Below, piece by piece: positions 1-5,985 of a stretch of 6,984 nt of DNA. The DNA lies in assembly GCA_038248655.1 (NCBI GenBank), contig JBBRXG010000129.1, positions 1 to 6,984 on the forward strand. The letters are read 5' to 3'. Positions within the stretch are counted from its first letter, which is position 1, and each line of letters opens with the position of its first letter. Source of the DNA: DATBLE01 sp038248655 (GTDB taxonomy: Bacteria > Actinomycetota > Thermoleophilia > Gaiellales > Gaiellaceae). The translations under genes were made by a program, and so were the position numbers. A model generated the notes under the pieces. That model saw only the letters and a list, made by a program, of their open reading frames with translations. It was not told the origin of the DNA and did no database searches.

Positions 1-184
1 CGTCCCAGGGTTCCTCGTGTAGCCTGACCAAACGCCTCCCCACGGGCATCCGTGAGCTACCTGATCGGGGTGCGGCGAATTACGCTGGCAGCTGCCCGGA
101 ACAGCGGACCGATCACACCTCGGAGACGATTGTTCTTCCGTAGCCCGAGCGCAAATCAGCCGCGACGTGCCGCCGTCGACGAGC

Positions 185-418
185 AGGGTCGCCACGGCCT
201 CGATCCTCGTCGCCGAGGCCGGCGACACCGTGGTGTGCGCGGCCTGGGTGCGGTTCCGGTCCGCGACCGAGTTCGCGACGCTGTGGGGCGGAGCAACGCT
301 GCCTCGCTGGCGCGGTCGTGGAATCTACCGCGCGCTGGTCGCGCACCGAGCAAGCCTTGCTGCGGAGCGAGGCCGCCGCTACCTCGAGGTGGACGCCTCC
401 GACGACAGCCGGCCGATT
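185..418 (+). pseudogene. Truncated GNAT acetyltransferase fragment
   Basis: The translation in this frame reads as the central part of a GNAT N-acetyltransferase. There is a beta-strand pair (ILVAEAGDTVVCAAWVRF), then GGATLPRWRGRGIYRALVAH, which holds the R-x-x-G-x-G acetyl-CoA pyrophosphate-binding loop of motif A. The strand RRYLEVDASDDSRPI follows. In related enzymes that last segment runs on into a helix and a 'LERLGF' type strand. Here homology stops at about 418 and the frame continues into unrelated residues (EAGHEDASAKRS). The N-terminal part is also missing: upstream of 185 I recognise nothing of the family in any frame. The fragment therefore lacks both ends and should be inactive. 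No stop codon separates it from the next gene, and an open frame runs from a GTG at 167 to 2518, so a gene caller may report a spurious fusion. The acetyltransferase identity is fairly certain; its substrate is unknown. Confidence 0.72.
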
Positions 419-446
419 GAAGCAGGACACGAAGACGCGAGCGCGA

Positions 447-467
447 AACGATCGGCCCAGGATCGTT
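447..467. repeat. 7-bp perfect inverted repeat upstream of the Vps62-like gene
   Basis: AACGATC (447-453) and GATCGTT (461-467) are exact reverse complements separated by 7 bases. The repeat ends 20 bases before the chosen ATG and 9 bases before the GGAAGG ribosome binding site. It could be a small operator or a leader hairpin. A 7-bp repeat can occur by chance, so this is only a candidate. Confidence 0.3.
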
Positions 468-487
468 CGGCGAGTCGGAAGGTCCTC

Positions 488-2518
488 ATGTTGTTGGAGG
501 AACGCAAGAGGCGTTCTGCGGCCAGCTACTTCGCCGGTGCAGCCGCGAGCCTCGTGATGCTGGTCGCAGTCGCTCTGACGCTGCCGTCGATTGCGCGCGC
601 AGGAGATCCTCAGCAACGGCTGGCGCAGCGCTACGCACCAGTGATTCGCCTGGTCGAACAAGAGGAACCGTGCCACCACGGCGAGGCGTACGAGCCCACC
701 GATGTGGATCTCGTCCTCGGAAACCCTGACGTCGCGTTCCGCGGTCCCTGGGACACGACCAACCTCATCAAGGTCGCACCGACTGCAGATGACCTGTCGA
801 GGGCGCCCTCCGACTACCACCTCGACTTCCCAGGAAAGGCCGTTGCGCCTGGATGCGTCTACGACGAGTGGTCCCACCGTTTCGCCAATGGACACGCGCC
901 GACCATGTACGCCCACATTGCCTCGGAAGCGGCATACCCGAACGAGCTTGCACTGCAGTACTGGTTCTTCTACGTCTTCAACGACTTCAACGACAAGCAC
1001 GAAGGCGACTGGGAGATGATCCAGCTCGACTTCGACGCGGCAGACGCCTCGCAGGCGTTGCGAACGAAGCCGGTAATCGTCGGCTACAGCCAGCACGAGG
1101 GCGCGGAGAGCGCGCGTTGGGGCGATTCGAAGCTGCAGATCCTGGACAGCACCCACGTGGTCGTCTATCCAGCGCTCGGGTCCCACGCCAACTACTACAC
1201 CTCGGCGCTCCACCTGGGCCGCAGCGCCGCCCAGGGCGTCGGCTGCGACGACACCTCAGGGCCCTCCCATGAGCTTCGCCCGAAGGTTGCGCTGATCCCC
1301 ACCGCCACGGCCGCCTATTCGGAGGCATACCCCTGGCTGCTCTTCCAAGGACACTGGGGCGAGGAGCACGAGGGCTTCTACAACGGGCCGACCGGGCCCA
1401 GCACCAAGCCACAGTGGACCAAGCCGATCACCTGGGCTAGCGACGAGTGGCGCGACAAGAGTTTCGCTGTTCCCGCCGGCACTTCGCTTGGATCCACCGC
1501 GACCGGCTTCTTCTGCGGTGCAGTCGCGACCGGATCGAGCGCTCTCACTTCGCTCGTCGGCGACCCGTCGCCGTTCCTGATCTCGCTGGCCGTGATCTTG
1601 CTCGTCCTCCTCTGGCTCAGCTCGCGCACGAGCTGGCAGCCCTCCGCCCCGCTTCATGTCGCGCGTCGGCGCCGCTGGGGAGCGATCGTGAACGCGACAC
1701 GCCGGATGTACTTCGGCCATCTCCGACTGTTCCTGTACATCGGCCTGTTGTTTTTCCCCCTGGGGATCGTCATCACGGTGATCCAGTATGCGATCTTCAG
1801 GCTCAGCGGTCTCAATGGCCTCCTCGACTCCGCCGGCAGCAGTAACGCCGCCGTCGTGTTCCTCGCCATCCTGCTCGGGATCGTGTTTACCGTCTTCGGC
1901 CTCAGCGTGGTCAACGCGGCGACAGCCGTAGCCATGGTGGAACTCGACGCAGGGCGGAACGCAAGCGCCCTCGGCGCCTACAGGAAGGTGCTCCCGAAGC
2001 TGGGCGCCCTCCTGCTCGTCGTCTTCATGGCCGCACTGCTAGTTGCGATCGTAGGCCTCACGTTCATAGGAGTGCTGCTCGGCGTCTGGCTAATCGTCCG
2101 ATGGGCGTTCTTGGCCCAGGTAGTCGCCCTTGAAGACTCTTCGGCGCTCGGAGCGCTACGTCGCAGCGCCCGCCTGAGCCGCGGAAACTGGTGGCGAATC
2201 GCATCGATGCTCCTCTTTGTCACGGTGATCGCGCTTCTGCTCGGCCCACTCGTTGGCACGCTCCTGCTCTTCGCCAGCAACGCGTCGTTCAACTTCATCA
2301 ACCTCGTCTCGAGCCTCGTCTATACGGCCGTACTCCCGTTTGCGGCCATCGCAACCACATACCTCTACTTCGATTTGCTCGTGGCGAAGCAGCACGCAGC
2401 AGAAGCGGAAGCCGAGACCGGAGGGGTCCTCCCTGCCGAGATCGGCGACAGGCAGCCTCAGGCGCCTCCCACCTCTCCGGAGATAGCCCCCGTACCACGC
2501 CCCCCTCCTGGCGGGTGA
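488..2518 (+). CDS. Vps62-like domain protein with polytopic membrane C-terminus
   Basis: A 676-residue protein. I chose the ATG at 488 because GGAAGG (477-482) lies 5 bases upstream and a signal-like segment follows at once: EERKRR, then a hydrophobic stretch at about 14-36 and an ARA-GD cleavage-like site near residue 38. Residues about 45-330 resemble the Vps62-type domain, with YWFFYVFND (158-166), HEGDWE (171-176) and YPALGSHANYY (227-237). The H-x-x-DWE core also recalls the NPP1 family. From residue about 363 the protein becomes strongly hydrophobic, with segments near 363-379, 414-437, 454-485, 505-545 (probably two helices), 571-597 and 605-632. It ends in a Pro-rich tail. The C-terminal half looks like a GPDPase-type membrane domain (pfam GPDPase_memb) or a DUF975-like one; this is a similarity of style, not a firm match. 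I infer an exported domain anchored by the helical bundle. Function unknown. Confidence 0.82.
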   Translation: MLLEERKRRSAASYFAGAAASLVMLVAVALTLPSIARAGDPQQRLAQRYAPVIRLVEQEEPCHHGEAYEPTDVDLVLGNPDVAFRGPWDTTNLIKVAPTADDLSRAPSDYHLDFPGKAVAPGCVYDEWSHRFANGHAPTMYAHIASEAAYPNELALQYWFFYVFNDFNDKHEGDWEMIQLDFDAADASQALRTKPVIVGYSQHEGAESARWGDSKLQILDSTHVVVYPALGSHANYYTSALHLGRSAAQGVGCDDTSGPSHELRPKVALIPTATAAYSEAYPWLLFQGHWGEEHEGFYNGPTGPSTKPQWTKPITWASDEWRDKSFAVPAGTSLGSTATGFFCGAVATGSSALTSLVGDPSPFLISLAVILLVLLWLSSRTSWQPSAPLHVARRRRWGAIVNATRRMYFGHLRLFLYIGLLFFPLGIVITVIQYAIFRLSGLNGLLDSAGSSNAAVVFLAILLGIVFTVFGLSVVNAATAVAMVELDAGRNASALGAYRKVLPKLGALLLVVFMAALLVAIVGLTFIGVLLGVWLIVRWAFLAQVVALEDSSALGALRRSARLSRGNWWRIASMLLFVTVIALLLGPLVGTLLLFASNASFNFINLVSSLVYTAVLPFAAIATTYLYFDLLVAKQHAAEAEAETGGVLPAEIGDRQPQAPPTSPEIAPVPRPPPGG

Positions 2519-2654
2519 CGCTTGCGGGCACTTTCCCCGCGACAGAGGGAGCCTGATCTGGTCGAGGACCGAACCGGACAGCTTTCGAAGCCGTCCACGC
2601 GATGCCGAGGCTCTCGCGACCTCCTGCCCACGCATTTGGCCGTAGGATCGCCAC
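2519..2654. other. Intergenic gap before the HD-GYP/LuxR gene
   Basis: These 136 bases separate the Vps62-like gene from the HD-GYP/LuxR gene. I see no hairpin with a T-run and no small gene. The only notable signal is TAGGAT at 2643-2648, 6 bases before the GTG start. It can be read either as an AGGA ribosome binding site (2644-2647) or as a -10 box for a leaderless transcript. No convincing -35 box stands 16-18 bases further up. Confidence 0.4.
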
Positions 2655-4247
2655 GTGGCCGCGGAGACTCTGGGTGCAGTCGAAGCGTTTCCACCTGCGG
2701 GCGAGCAGCCGATCCGCACCGCCGAGGTGGTCGGTGCCCTCTCGCTCGCCACCGACCTGGGCACCGGCCAGCCGCTCGAGCACGCGTTGCGCACCGCTGC
2801 GCTCGCGGTCCGGCTCGGCGAGCTCGCCGGAGCATCGGCGCGGGAGCTCGCGGACACGTACTACGTCGCGCTCCTCCACGCCTCCGGGTGCACCTCGAAC
2901 GGGCACGAGGCGGCGCAGCTCTTCGGCGACGACATCGCGCACCGAGCCGCGTTCTTCCTCGTCGACCCGACCAACCCTGCGGAGGTGCTCGCGTTCTACC
3001 GGGCCCACGTCGGGGCCGGCCGCGCACCGGAGGTCCGCGCCGCGCTGATCGAGGACGCGATCGCCAATGCCGGCCCGAGGGCACGAGATGCGTTCGCGAC
3101 GATGTGCGAGGTCGCCCAGCGATTTGCCGGGTGGCTCGACCTCGGCTCGGACATCCAGGCAGCGCTCGAGTACGTCTTCGCGCGCTGGGACGGACGGGGA
3201 TTCCCAGCCGTCCGCGGCGACGCGATCCCGTTGCCGATGCGCCTCCTGCACGTGGCGAGGGACGTCTCCCTCTTCCTCTCCGCCGCCGGCCCCGACGAGG
3301 CGCGGGCCGTCGTCGAGCGTCGCACCGGTGCCGCGTACGAGCCCCGGCTCGCCAAGCTCGCGGTGCGCAACCTCCCCGACATGCTCGCCGACGTGGATGA
3401 GACCCGAATGTGGGAGCAGGCGATGGAGAGCGAGCCGTTCCCACAGGTCAGGATCGCGGGCGAGCGGGTCGACGCCGCCTTCATGGCGATCGCCGCGCTC
3501 ACCGGGCTCAAGTCGCCGTGGCTGCGCGAGCACTCGACGGGGGTGGCCGAGCTCGCCGAGGCCGCCGCCTGGCGGATGGGCCTTCCCGCGGCTTCCGTGA
3601 CGCTCGTGCGCCGCGCCGCACTCGCCCACGACCTCGGCCGCGTCGGCGTGTCGAACGCGATCTGGGAGAAGCCCGGGCCGCTCGGGTTCGGGGAATGGGA
3701 GCGGGTCCGGCTCCATCCTCACTTCTCCGAGCGCGCCTTTGCCCAATCGCCCGTGCTCGCTCCGATCGGGATGCTGGCCGGCTCACACCACGAACGCCTC
3801 GACGGCTCCGGCTACCACCGCGGTACGCGTGGGCCGGCACTCGACCACGCGGCCCGCATCCTCGCCGCCGCCGACTGCTACGGGGCGATGCGCGAGGCGC
3901 GGCCGCACAGGCCGGCTCTCGACGCTCCGGCCGCGGCGGCGGAGCTGCTGCGGGAGGCCGAAGAGGGGCGGCTCGACCCGGACGCGGTCAACGCCGTGCT
4001 GAATGCCGCCGGCCACCGGGTGCGGGAGCGGCCTCGCGAGCTGCCGGCAGGGCTGACCGGCCGCGAGCTGGAAGTCCTCCTCGTGCTGGTGCGCGGCGAG
4101 TCGAACCAGAGGATCGCCGACGATCTCGGCATCTCGGCCAAGACCGTCGGGCACCACGTCCAGCACGTCTACCAGAAGGCCGGCGTCCGTAGCCGCGCCG
4201 CGGCGACGCTCTGGGCCTTCGAGCACGACCTCGTCCGCACCGCATAG
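2655..4247 (+). CDS. Tandem HD-GYP phosphohydrolase with LuxR-type HTH
   Basis: A 530-residue predicted cytoplasmic regulator starting at GTG 2655, with AGGA 7 bases upstream. Residues about 280-420 form an HD-GYP domain: H293, the HD pair H325-D326 in AHDLGR, H354 in LHPH, and HHERLDGSGYH at 378-388. The hallmark GYP is GYH here. HD-GYP enzymes usually hydrolyse cyclic di-GMP, so this protein may sense or degrade it. Residues about 35-230 look like an older copy of the same module, with H43, H75-A76 in place of the HD pair, and RWDGRGFP at 177-184 followed by IPLPMRLLHVARD. The lost Asp suggests this copy is inactive or ligand-binding only. Residues 467-528 are a LuxR/FixJ-type helix-turn-helix (LTGRELEVL, ISAKTVGHHVQHVYQKAGV). 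There is no receiver or membrane segment. The stop TAG forms the first three bases of the repeated 19-base element. Family assignment is secure; ligand and targets are inferred. Confidence 0.9.
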   Translation: MAAETLGAVEAFPPAGEQPIRTAEVVGALSLATDLGTGQPLEHALRTAALAVRLGELAGASARELADTYYVALLHASGCTSNGHEAAQLFGDDIAHRAAFFLVDPTNPAEVLAFYRAHVGAGRAPEVRAALIEDAIANAGPRARDAFATMCEVAQRFAGWLDLGSDIQAALEYVFARWDGRGFPAVRGDAIPLPMRLLHVARDVSLFLSAAGPDEARAVVERRTGAAYEPRLAKLAVRNLPDMLADVDETRMWEQAMESEPFPQVRIAGERVDAAFMAIAALTGLKSPWLREHSTGVAELAEAAAWRMGLPAASVTLVRRAALAHDLGRVGVSNAIWEKPGPLGFGEWERVRLHPHFSERAFAQSPVLAPIGMLAGSHHERLDGSGYHRGTRGPALDHAARILAAADCYGAMREARPHRPALDAPAAAAELLREAEEGRLDPDAVNAVLNAAGHRVRERPRELPAGLTGRELEVLLVLVRGESNQRIADDLGISAKTVGHHVQHVYQKAGVRSRAAATLWAFEHDLVRTA

Positions 4248-4263
4248 GGCGTTCGCCCGATGC
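4245..4263 (+). promoter_or_regulatory. 19-base promoter-like element, copy 1
   Basis: The sequence is TAGGGCGTTCGCCCGATGC, identical to copy 2 and one base different from copy 3. It contains the short dyad GGGCG-TT-CGCCC. Its first three bases are the stop codon of the HD-GYP/LuxR gene. A CACACT box follows at 4284-4289, and the ABM-like gene starts at 4343. Between element and box lies the perfect 12-base palindrome CCGGACGTCCGG (4268-4279), absent from the other copies. I read it as an upstream promoter element or regulator site. The direction is inferred from the plus-strand gene downstream. Confidence 0.55.
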
Positions 4264-4283
4264 ACTGCCGGACGTCCGGGTGG

Positions 4284-4289
4284 CACACT
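4284..4289 (+). promoter_or_regulatory. Candidate -10 box of the ABM-like gene
   Basis: CACACT lies 39 bases after the start of element copy 1. It corresponds to CATACT, 38 bases after the start of copy 3. Both sit in a shared C-A-x-A-C-T-C-C context, and each is followed by a gene with its own ribosome binding site. The match to a standard -10 hexamer is only partial. Confidence 0.35.
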
Positions 4290-4342
4290 CCGCGCACCGT
4301 CGGCGTCGAGCGGCGATGCCGAAAGCGACGAGGAGGAACGAG

Positions 4343-4615
4343 ATGCTCCTGGCAACAACGAAGATCGAGGACTTCGACCGCTTCATGAAGATCTTCTCGA
4401 CCAAGGGTGCCGAGAAGCGAAGGCAGCACGGATCCAAGGGCTCGACCGTCTTCCGCGATCCCAACGAGGACGACCGGGTCTGGGCGATCTTCGACTGGGA
4501 CGCGGAAGGCTGGCAGAACTTCGCCTCCGACCCGGAGGTCCCACCGATCATGCAGGAAGCCGGGCACCAGGGTCGGCCGCAGGTGGCAGAGCTCGCCGGC
4601 CGGTACGACGCCTAG
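4343..4615 (+). CDS. Small ABM/cyclase-like dimeric alpha/beta-barrel protein
   Basis: A 90-residue protein. The ATG at 4343 is preceded by a textbook AGGAGG (4331-4336) with 6 bases of spacing. A longer frame from 4280 would begin inside the promoter-like region and add a basic, unstructured N-terminus, so I reject it. The pattern resembles the small 'cyclase' or antibiotic-biosynthesis-monooxygenase-like proteins of the dimeric alpha/beta barrel superfamily: KIEDFDRF near 7-14, GSKGSTVFRDPNEDDRVWAIFDW at about 30-52, then NFASDPEVPPIMQEAG. These proteins act as small cofactor-less oxygenases, as cyclases or only as ligand-binding dimers; I cannot say which applies. The gene has its own promoter-like element (copy 1), and its TAG stop is the start of copy 2. 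That places it in the same set of short, separately transcribed genes as the SnoaL units. Confidence 0.75.
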   Translation: MLLATTKIEDFDRFMKIFSTKGAEKRRQHGSKGSTVFRDPNEDDRVWAIFDWDAEGWQNFASDPEVPPIMQEAGHQGRPQVAELAGRYDA

Positions 4616-4631
4616 GGCGTTCGCCCGATGC
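4613..4631 (+). promoter_or_regulatory. 19-base promoter-like element, copy 2
   Basis: TAGGGCGTTCGCCCGATGC, identical to copy 1. Its first three bases are the stop codon of the ABM-like gene. It lies 57 bases before the ATG of the broken SnoaL-like gene. At the distance where the other copies carry CACACT or CATACT this copy has GATGTGCT, so the -10 box may have decayed along with the gene. Confidence 0.5.
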
Positions 4632-4687
4632 GGCGTCGTGCCTGTGGAAGGGATGTGCTCGTCGAGTCAAACGACCAAGGAGGAGCG

Positions 4688-4795
4688 ATGGACGCCATCA
4701 CGACGGAGCGCGCGAACTCGGCAGTCGTCCGGCGCGCGTCGAGGCCTTCAACTCGGCAGACATGGAGACGCTGGTAGAGACGTTCGCCTGAGACG
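4688..4795 (+). pseudogene. Decayed SnoaL-like (NTF2-fold) gene with internal deletion
   Basis: Remnant of a paralogue of the intact SnoaL-like gene at 6025. The start is well kept: AAGGAGGAGCG then ATG at 4688. The first codons read ERANSAVVRRA, parallel to ANENAELVRRG of the intact gene. Near 4737 one base is missing relative to that gene, which shifts the frame and gives a stop at 4775-4777. In the next frame EAFNSADMETLVETFA matches EAFNKADMATLTELM. A TGA at 4789-4791 follows, and then GACGGGTTCTGGTCGTAG encodes DGFWS-stop, the same ending as the intact gene's DEFWS-stop. About 80 codons between these points are gone. A frameshift plus a large internal deletion make this a pseudogene. Its upstream element and downstream hairpin are still present. 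Confidence 0.78.
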
Positions 4796-4838
4796 GGTTC
4801 TGGTCGTAGCCCGGTAGACGCGGTAGGCAGGGTGGTGG

Positions 4839-4865
4839 CGAAACCCCCGAACCTCGGGGGTTTCG
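4839..4865. terminator. Perfect bidirectional hairpin terminator
   Basis: CGAAACCCCCGA (4839-4850) and TCGGGGGTTTCG (4854-4865) pair perfectly over 12 bases around an ACC loop. The hairpin has a short T-tract on each strand (AAA on the left arm serves the minus strand). It lies between the broken SnoaL gene on the plus strand and the convergent minus-strand gene ending at 4917. It can therefore serve as intrinsic terminator for both. Confidence 0.8.
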
Positions 4866-4916
4866 TCTGTCAGGGACCTCGGTCGCCTTGCACGGGCACG
4901 GCGTGCGTCGTCCGGG

Positions 4917-5180
4917 TTACGCCTCGACGAGAATCACCAGCGTCTCGGGGAGGACGCCGTCCTGCGCCATCGCGTCCGCGGCCGCCTGACCGTCCATTGC
5001 GGCCATGACCGCGTCCATGTCGGGAACATCCATCACCAAGCCGACCCGCGTCGGGTTCTCCGGATCGACGAACGTCCGGATGTTGGTGACGCCGAGAGGG
5101 CCGAAGAACTCCTCGCGCCTCGGCGAGTCGAGCCACTGATCCTTGTCCTTCACGTCGTGGTAGGCGATCACAGTCGGCAT
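4917..5180 (-). CDS. Small ferredoxin-like fold protein of unknown function
   Basis: An 87-residue protein read from the ATG whose complement is CAT at 5178-5180. AGGAGG (complement of 5185-5190) lies 4 bases upstream of it, which favours this start over longer frames. The sequence begins MPTVIAYHDVKDKDQWL, followed by REEFFGPLGVTNIRTFVDPE. The next strand is RVGLVMDVPDMDAVMAAM, and it closes with DGVLPETLVILVEA. The alternation of strand, helix, strand, strand, helix, strand suggests a single ferredoxin-like domain of the dimeric alpha/beta barrel kind, like the ABM-like protein at 4343. I recognise no catalytic residue and no firm family name. There are no membrane segments. It is monocistronic, converges on the hairpin at 4839 and diverges from the GFA-family gene. 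An inverted repeat at 5219-5239 upstream may control it. Confidence 0.78.
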   Translation of the reverse strand: MPTVIAYHDVKDKDQWLDSPRREEFFGPLGVTNIRTFVDPENPTRVGLVMDVPDMDAVMAAMDGQAAADAMAQDGVLPETLVILVEA

Positions 5181-5218
5181 CGCACCTCCTCGTATCCAGG
5201 GTCGAGCCTGACCGGCCC

Positions 5219-5239
5219 GATGCGTGGACCATACGCATC
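5219..5239 (-). promoter_or_regulatory. Candidate operator overlapping a -10-like box
   Basis: GATGCGT (5219-5225) and ACGCATC (5233-5239) are exact inverted repeats with a 7-base spacer. On the minus strand the spacer and its edge read TATGGT, a 4-of-6 match to TATAAT, about 45 bases before the ATG of the minus-strand gene. A repressor dyad over a -10 box is a reasonable reading. No clear -35 box is present, and the whole call is inference. Confidence 0.33.
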
Positions 5240-5395
5240 GCACGCCGTCGTGACGAGCGGTCGGTATCGGCCGAGCTCGCGAGCGACACGACGACACCAT
5301 CGGCCGGTGTTCAGGAATGTCGGCGCCGGCCTTGACGTTACTGTTGGAGCGTCTCGATCGAGATTTCGTCCGGCGCACGAGGGGAAGGAGAGCTG

Positions 5396-5833
5396 ATGAG
5401 CCTGGATGGGCCGACCTTCAAAGGGCAGTGCTTCTGCGGTGCTGTCACGATCGAGGTCACGGGCGATCCGGCCGGCGCCGGCTACTGCCATTGCGCCTCC
5501 TGCAGGAGCTGGTCTGCCGGCCCGGTCAACGCCTTCACGCTCTGGAAGCCCGAGGCGGTCAAGGTGACGCAGGGAGAAGACCAGATCGGCGAGTACCACA
5601 ACAACGAGCGGAGCTTTCGCCAGTGGTGCAAGGTCTGCGGCGGCCATCTGCTGACCCGGCACCCGCAGTGGGGTCTGGTCGATGTCTACGCGGCGACGAT
5701 CCCGGCGTTTCCGTTTACGCCCGGGATACACGTCAACTACGAGTCGACCGTGCTGCCCATGAAGGATGGTCTCCCCAAGCTCAAGGACTTCCCCGAAGAG
5801 CTGGGCGGCTCCGGCGAGGCGATCGCCGAGTAG
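5396..5833 (+). CDS. GFA/CENP-V family zinc-binding protein
   Basis: A 145-residue protein starting at ATG 5396, with AAGGAG 5 bases upstream. It has the seven-cysteine pattern of the glutathione-dependent formaldehyde-activating enzyme (GFA)/CENP-V fold: C12-x-C14, C31-x-C33-x-x-C36 and C78-x-x-C81. These bind two zinc ions in known members. The length is typical and nothing is missing. The founding member was described as joining glutathione and formaldehyde, but most relatives have no proven activity, so a glutathione or thiol-adduct role is only possible. No signal peptide or membrane segment is visible, so I place it in the cytoplasm. It is divergent from the small minus-strand gene and separated by 191 bases from the SnoaL-like gene. 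TTGACG at 5332-5337 could be its -35 box, but no good -10 follows. No clear terminator with a T-run is seen after the stop. Confidence 0.92.
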   Translation: MSLDGPTFKGQCFCGAVTIEVTGDPAGAGYCHCASCRSWSAGPVNAFTLWKPEAVKVTQGEDQIGEYHNNERSFRQWCKVCGGHLLTRHPQWGLVDVYAATIPAFPFTPGIHVNYESTVLPMKDGLPKLKDFPEELGGSGEAIAE

Positions 5834-5947
5834 CACCCGGGAAGCCGTCACGGCATGTCGCGCGATCGTGCCGTTGAGTCTGTCCGCCGGCCGAACCCGG
5901 GTCCCGGGCGACCTCCGGGCCTTCCGAACACTTCGTTCCATACCGGA

Positions 5948-5966
5948 TAGGGTGTTCGCCCGATGC
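5948..5966 (+). promoter_or_regulatory. 19-base promoter-like element, copy 3
   Basis: TAGGGTGTTCGCCCGATGC, differing from copies 1 and 2 by one C-to-T change that keeps a G-T wobble in the short dyad. Unlike the other copies it does not overlap a coding sequence, so its conservation cannot be explained by a protein. CATACT follows at 5986-5991, and the AGGAGG ribosome binding site of the SnoaL-like gene is at 6014-6019. Confidence 0.55.
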
Positions 5967-5985
5967 CGCCTCGGCGGGACGGGCG

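Noticed and set aside
1..184. A gene at the left edge (plus-strand frame 52-420)
   Set aside because: Its translation is Arg-rich with no family resemblance and overlaps the GNAT fragment in another frame. I see no supported gene here.
113..1213. Long minus-strand open frame of 366 codons opposite the GNAT fragment and Vps62-like gene
   Set aside because: Its translation is rich in Arg/Val/Gly with no recognisable domain, while the plus strand carries clear GNAT and Vps62 signatures. It is an antisense shadow of high-GC coding DNA.
2298..3746. Long minus-strand open frame of 482 codons opposite the HD-GYP/LuxR gene
   Set aside because: It spans the end of one well-supported gene, an intergenic gap and half of another, and shows no domain. 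It is a shadow frame.
4280..4342. Longer N-terminus for the ABM-like protein
   Set aside because: The extension overlaps the CACACT box and is a basic, low-complexity stretch, while AGGAGG stands 6 bases before ATG 4343.
4781..4796. A fourth copy of the 19-base element (ACGTTCGCCTGAGAC)
   Set aside because: It matches only GTTCGCC and a few flanking bases, and lies inside the SnoaL remnant where those codons are explained by homology (ETFA-stop).
5332..5360. Standard promoter for the GFA gene starting from TTGACG
   Set aside because: The -35 hexamer is good, but no T-A-n-n-n-T box occurs 16-19 bases downstream, so I only mention it in the gene entry.
5895..5920. Terminator for the GFA gene at the two CCCGGG hexamers
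   Set aside because: The hexamers are each self-complementary and separated by one base. No T-run follows, and the potential stem geometry is poor.
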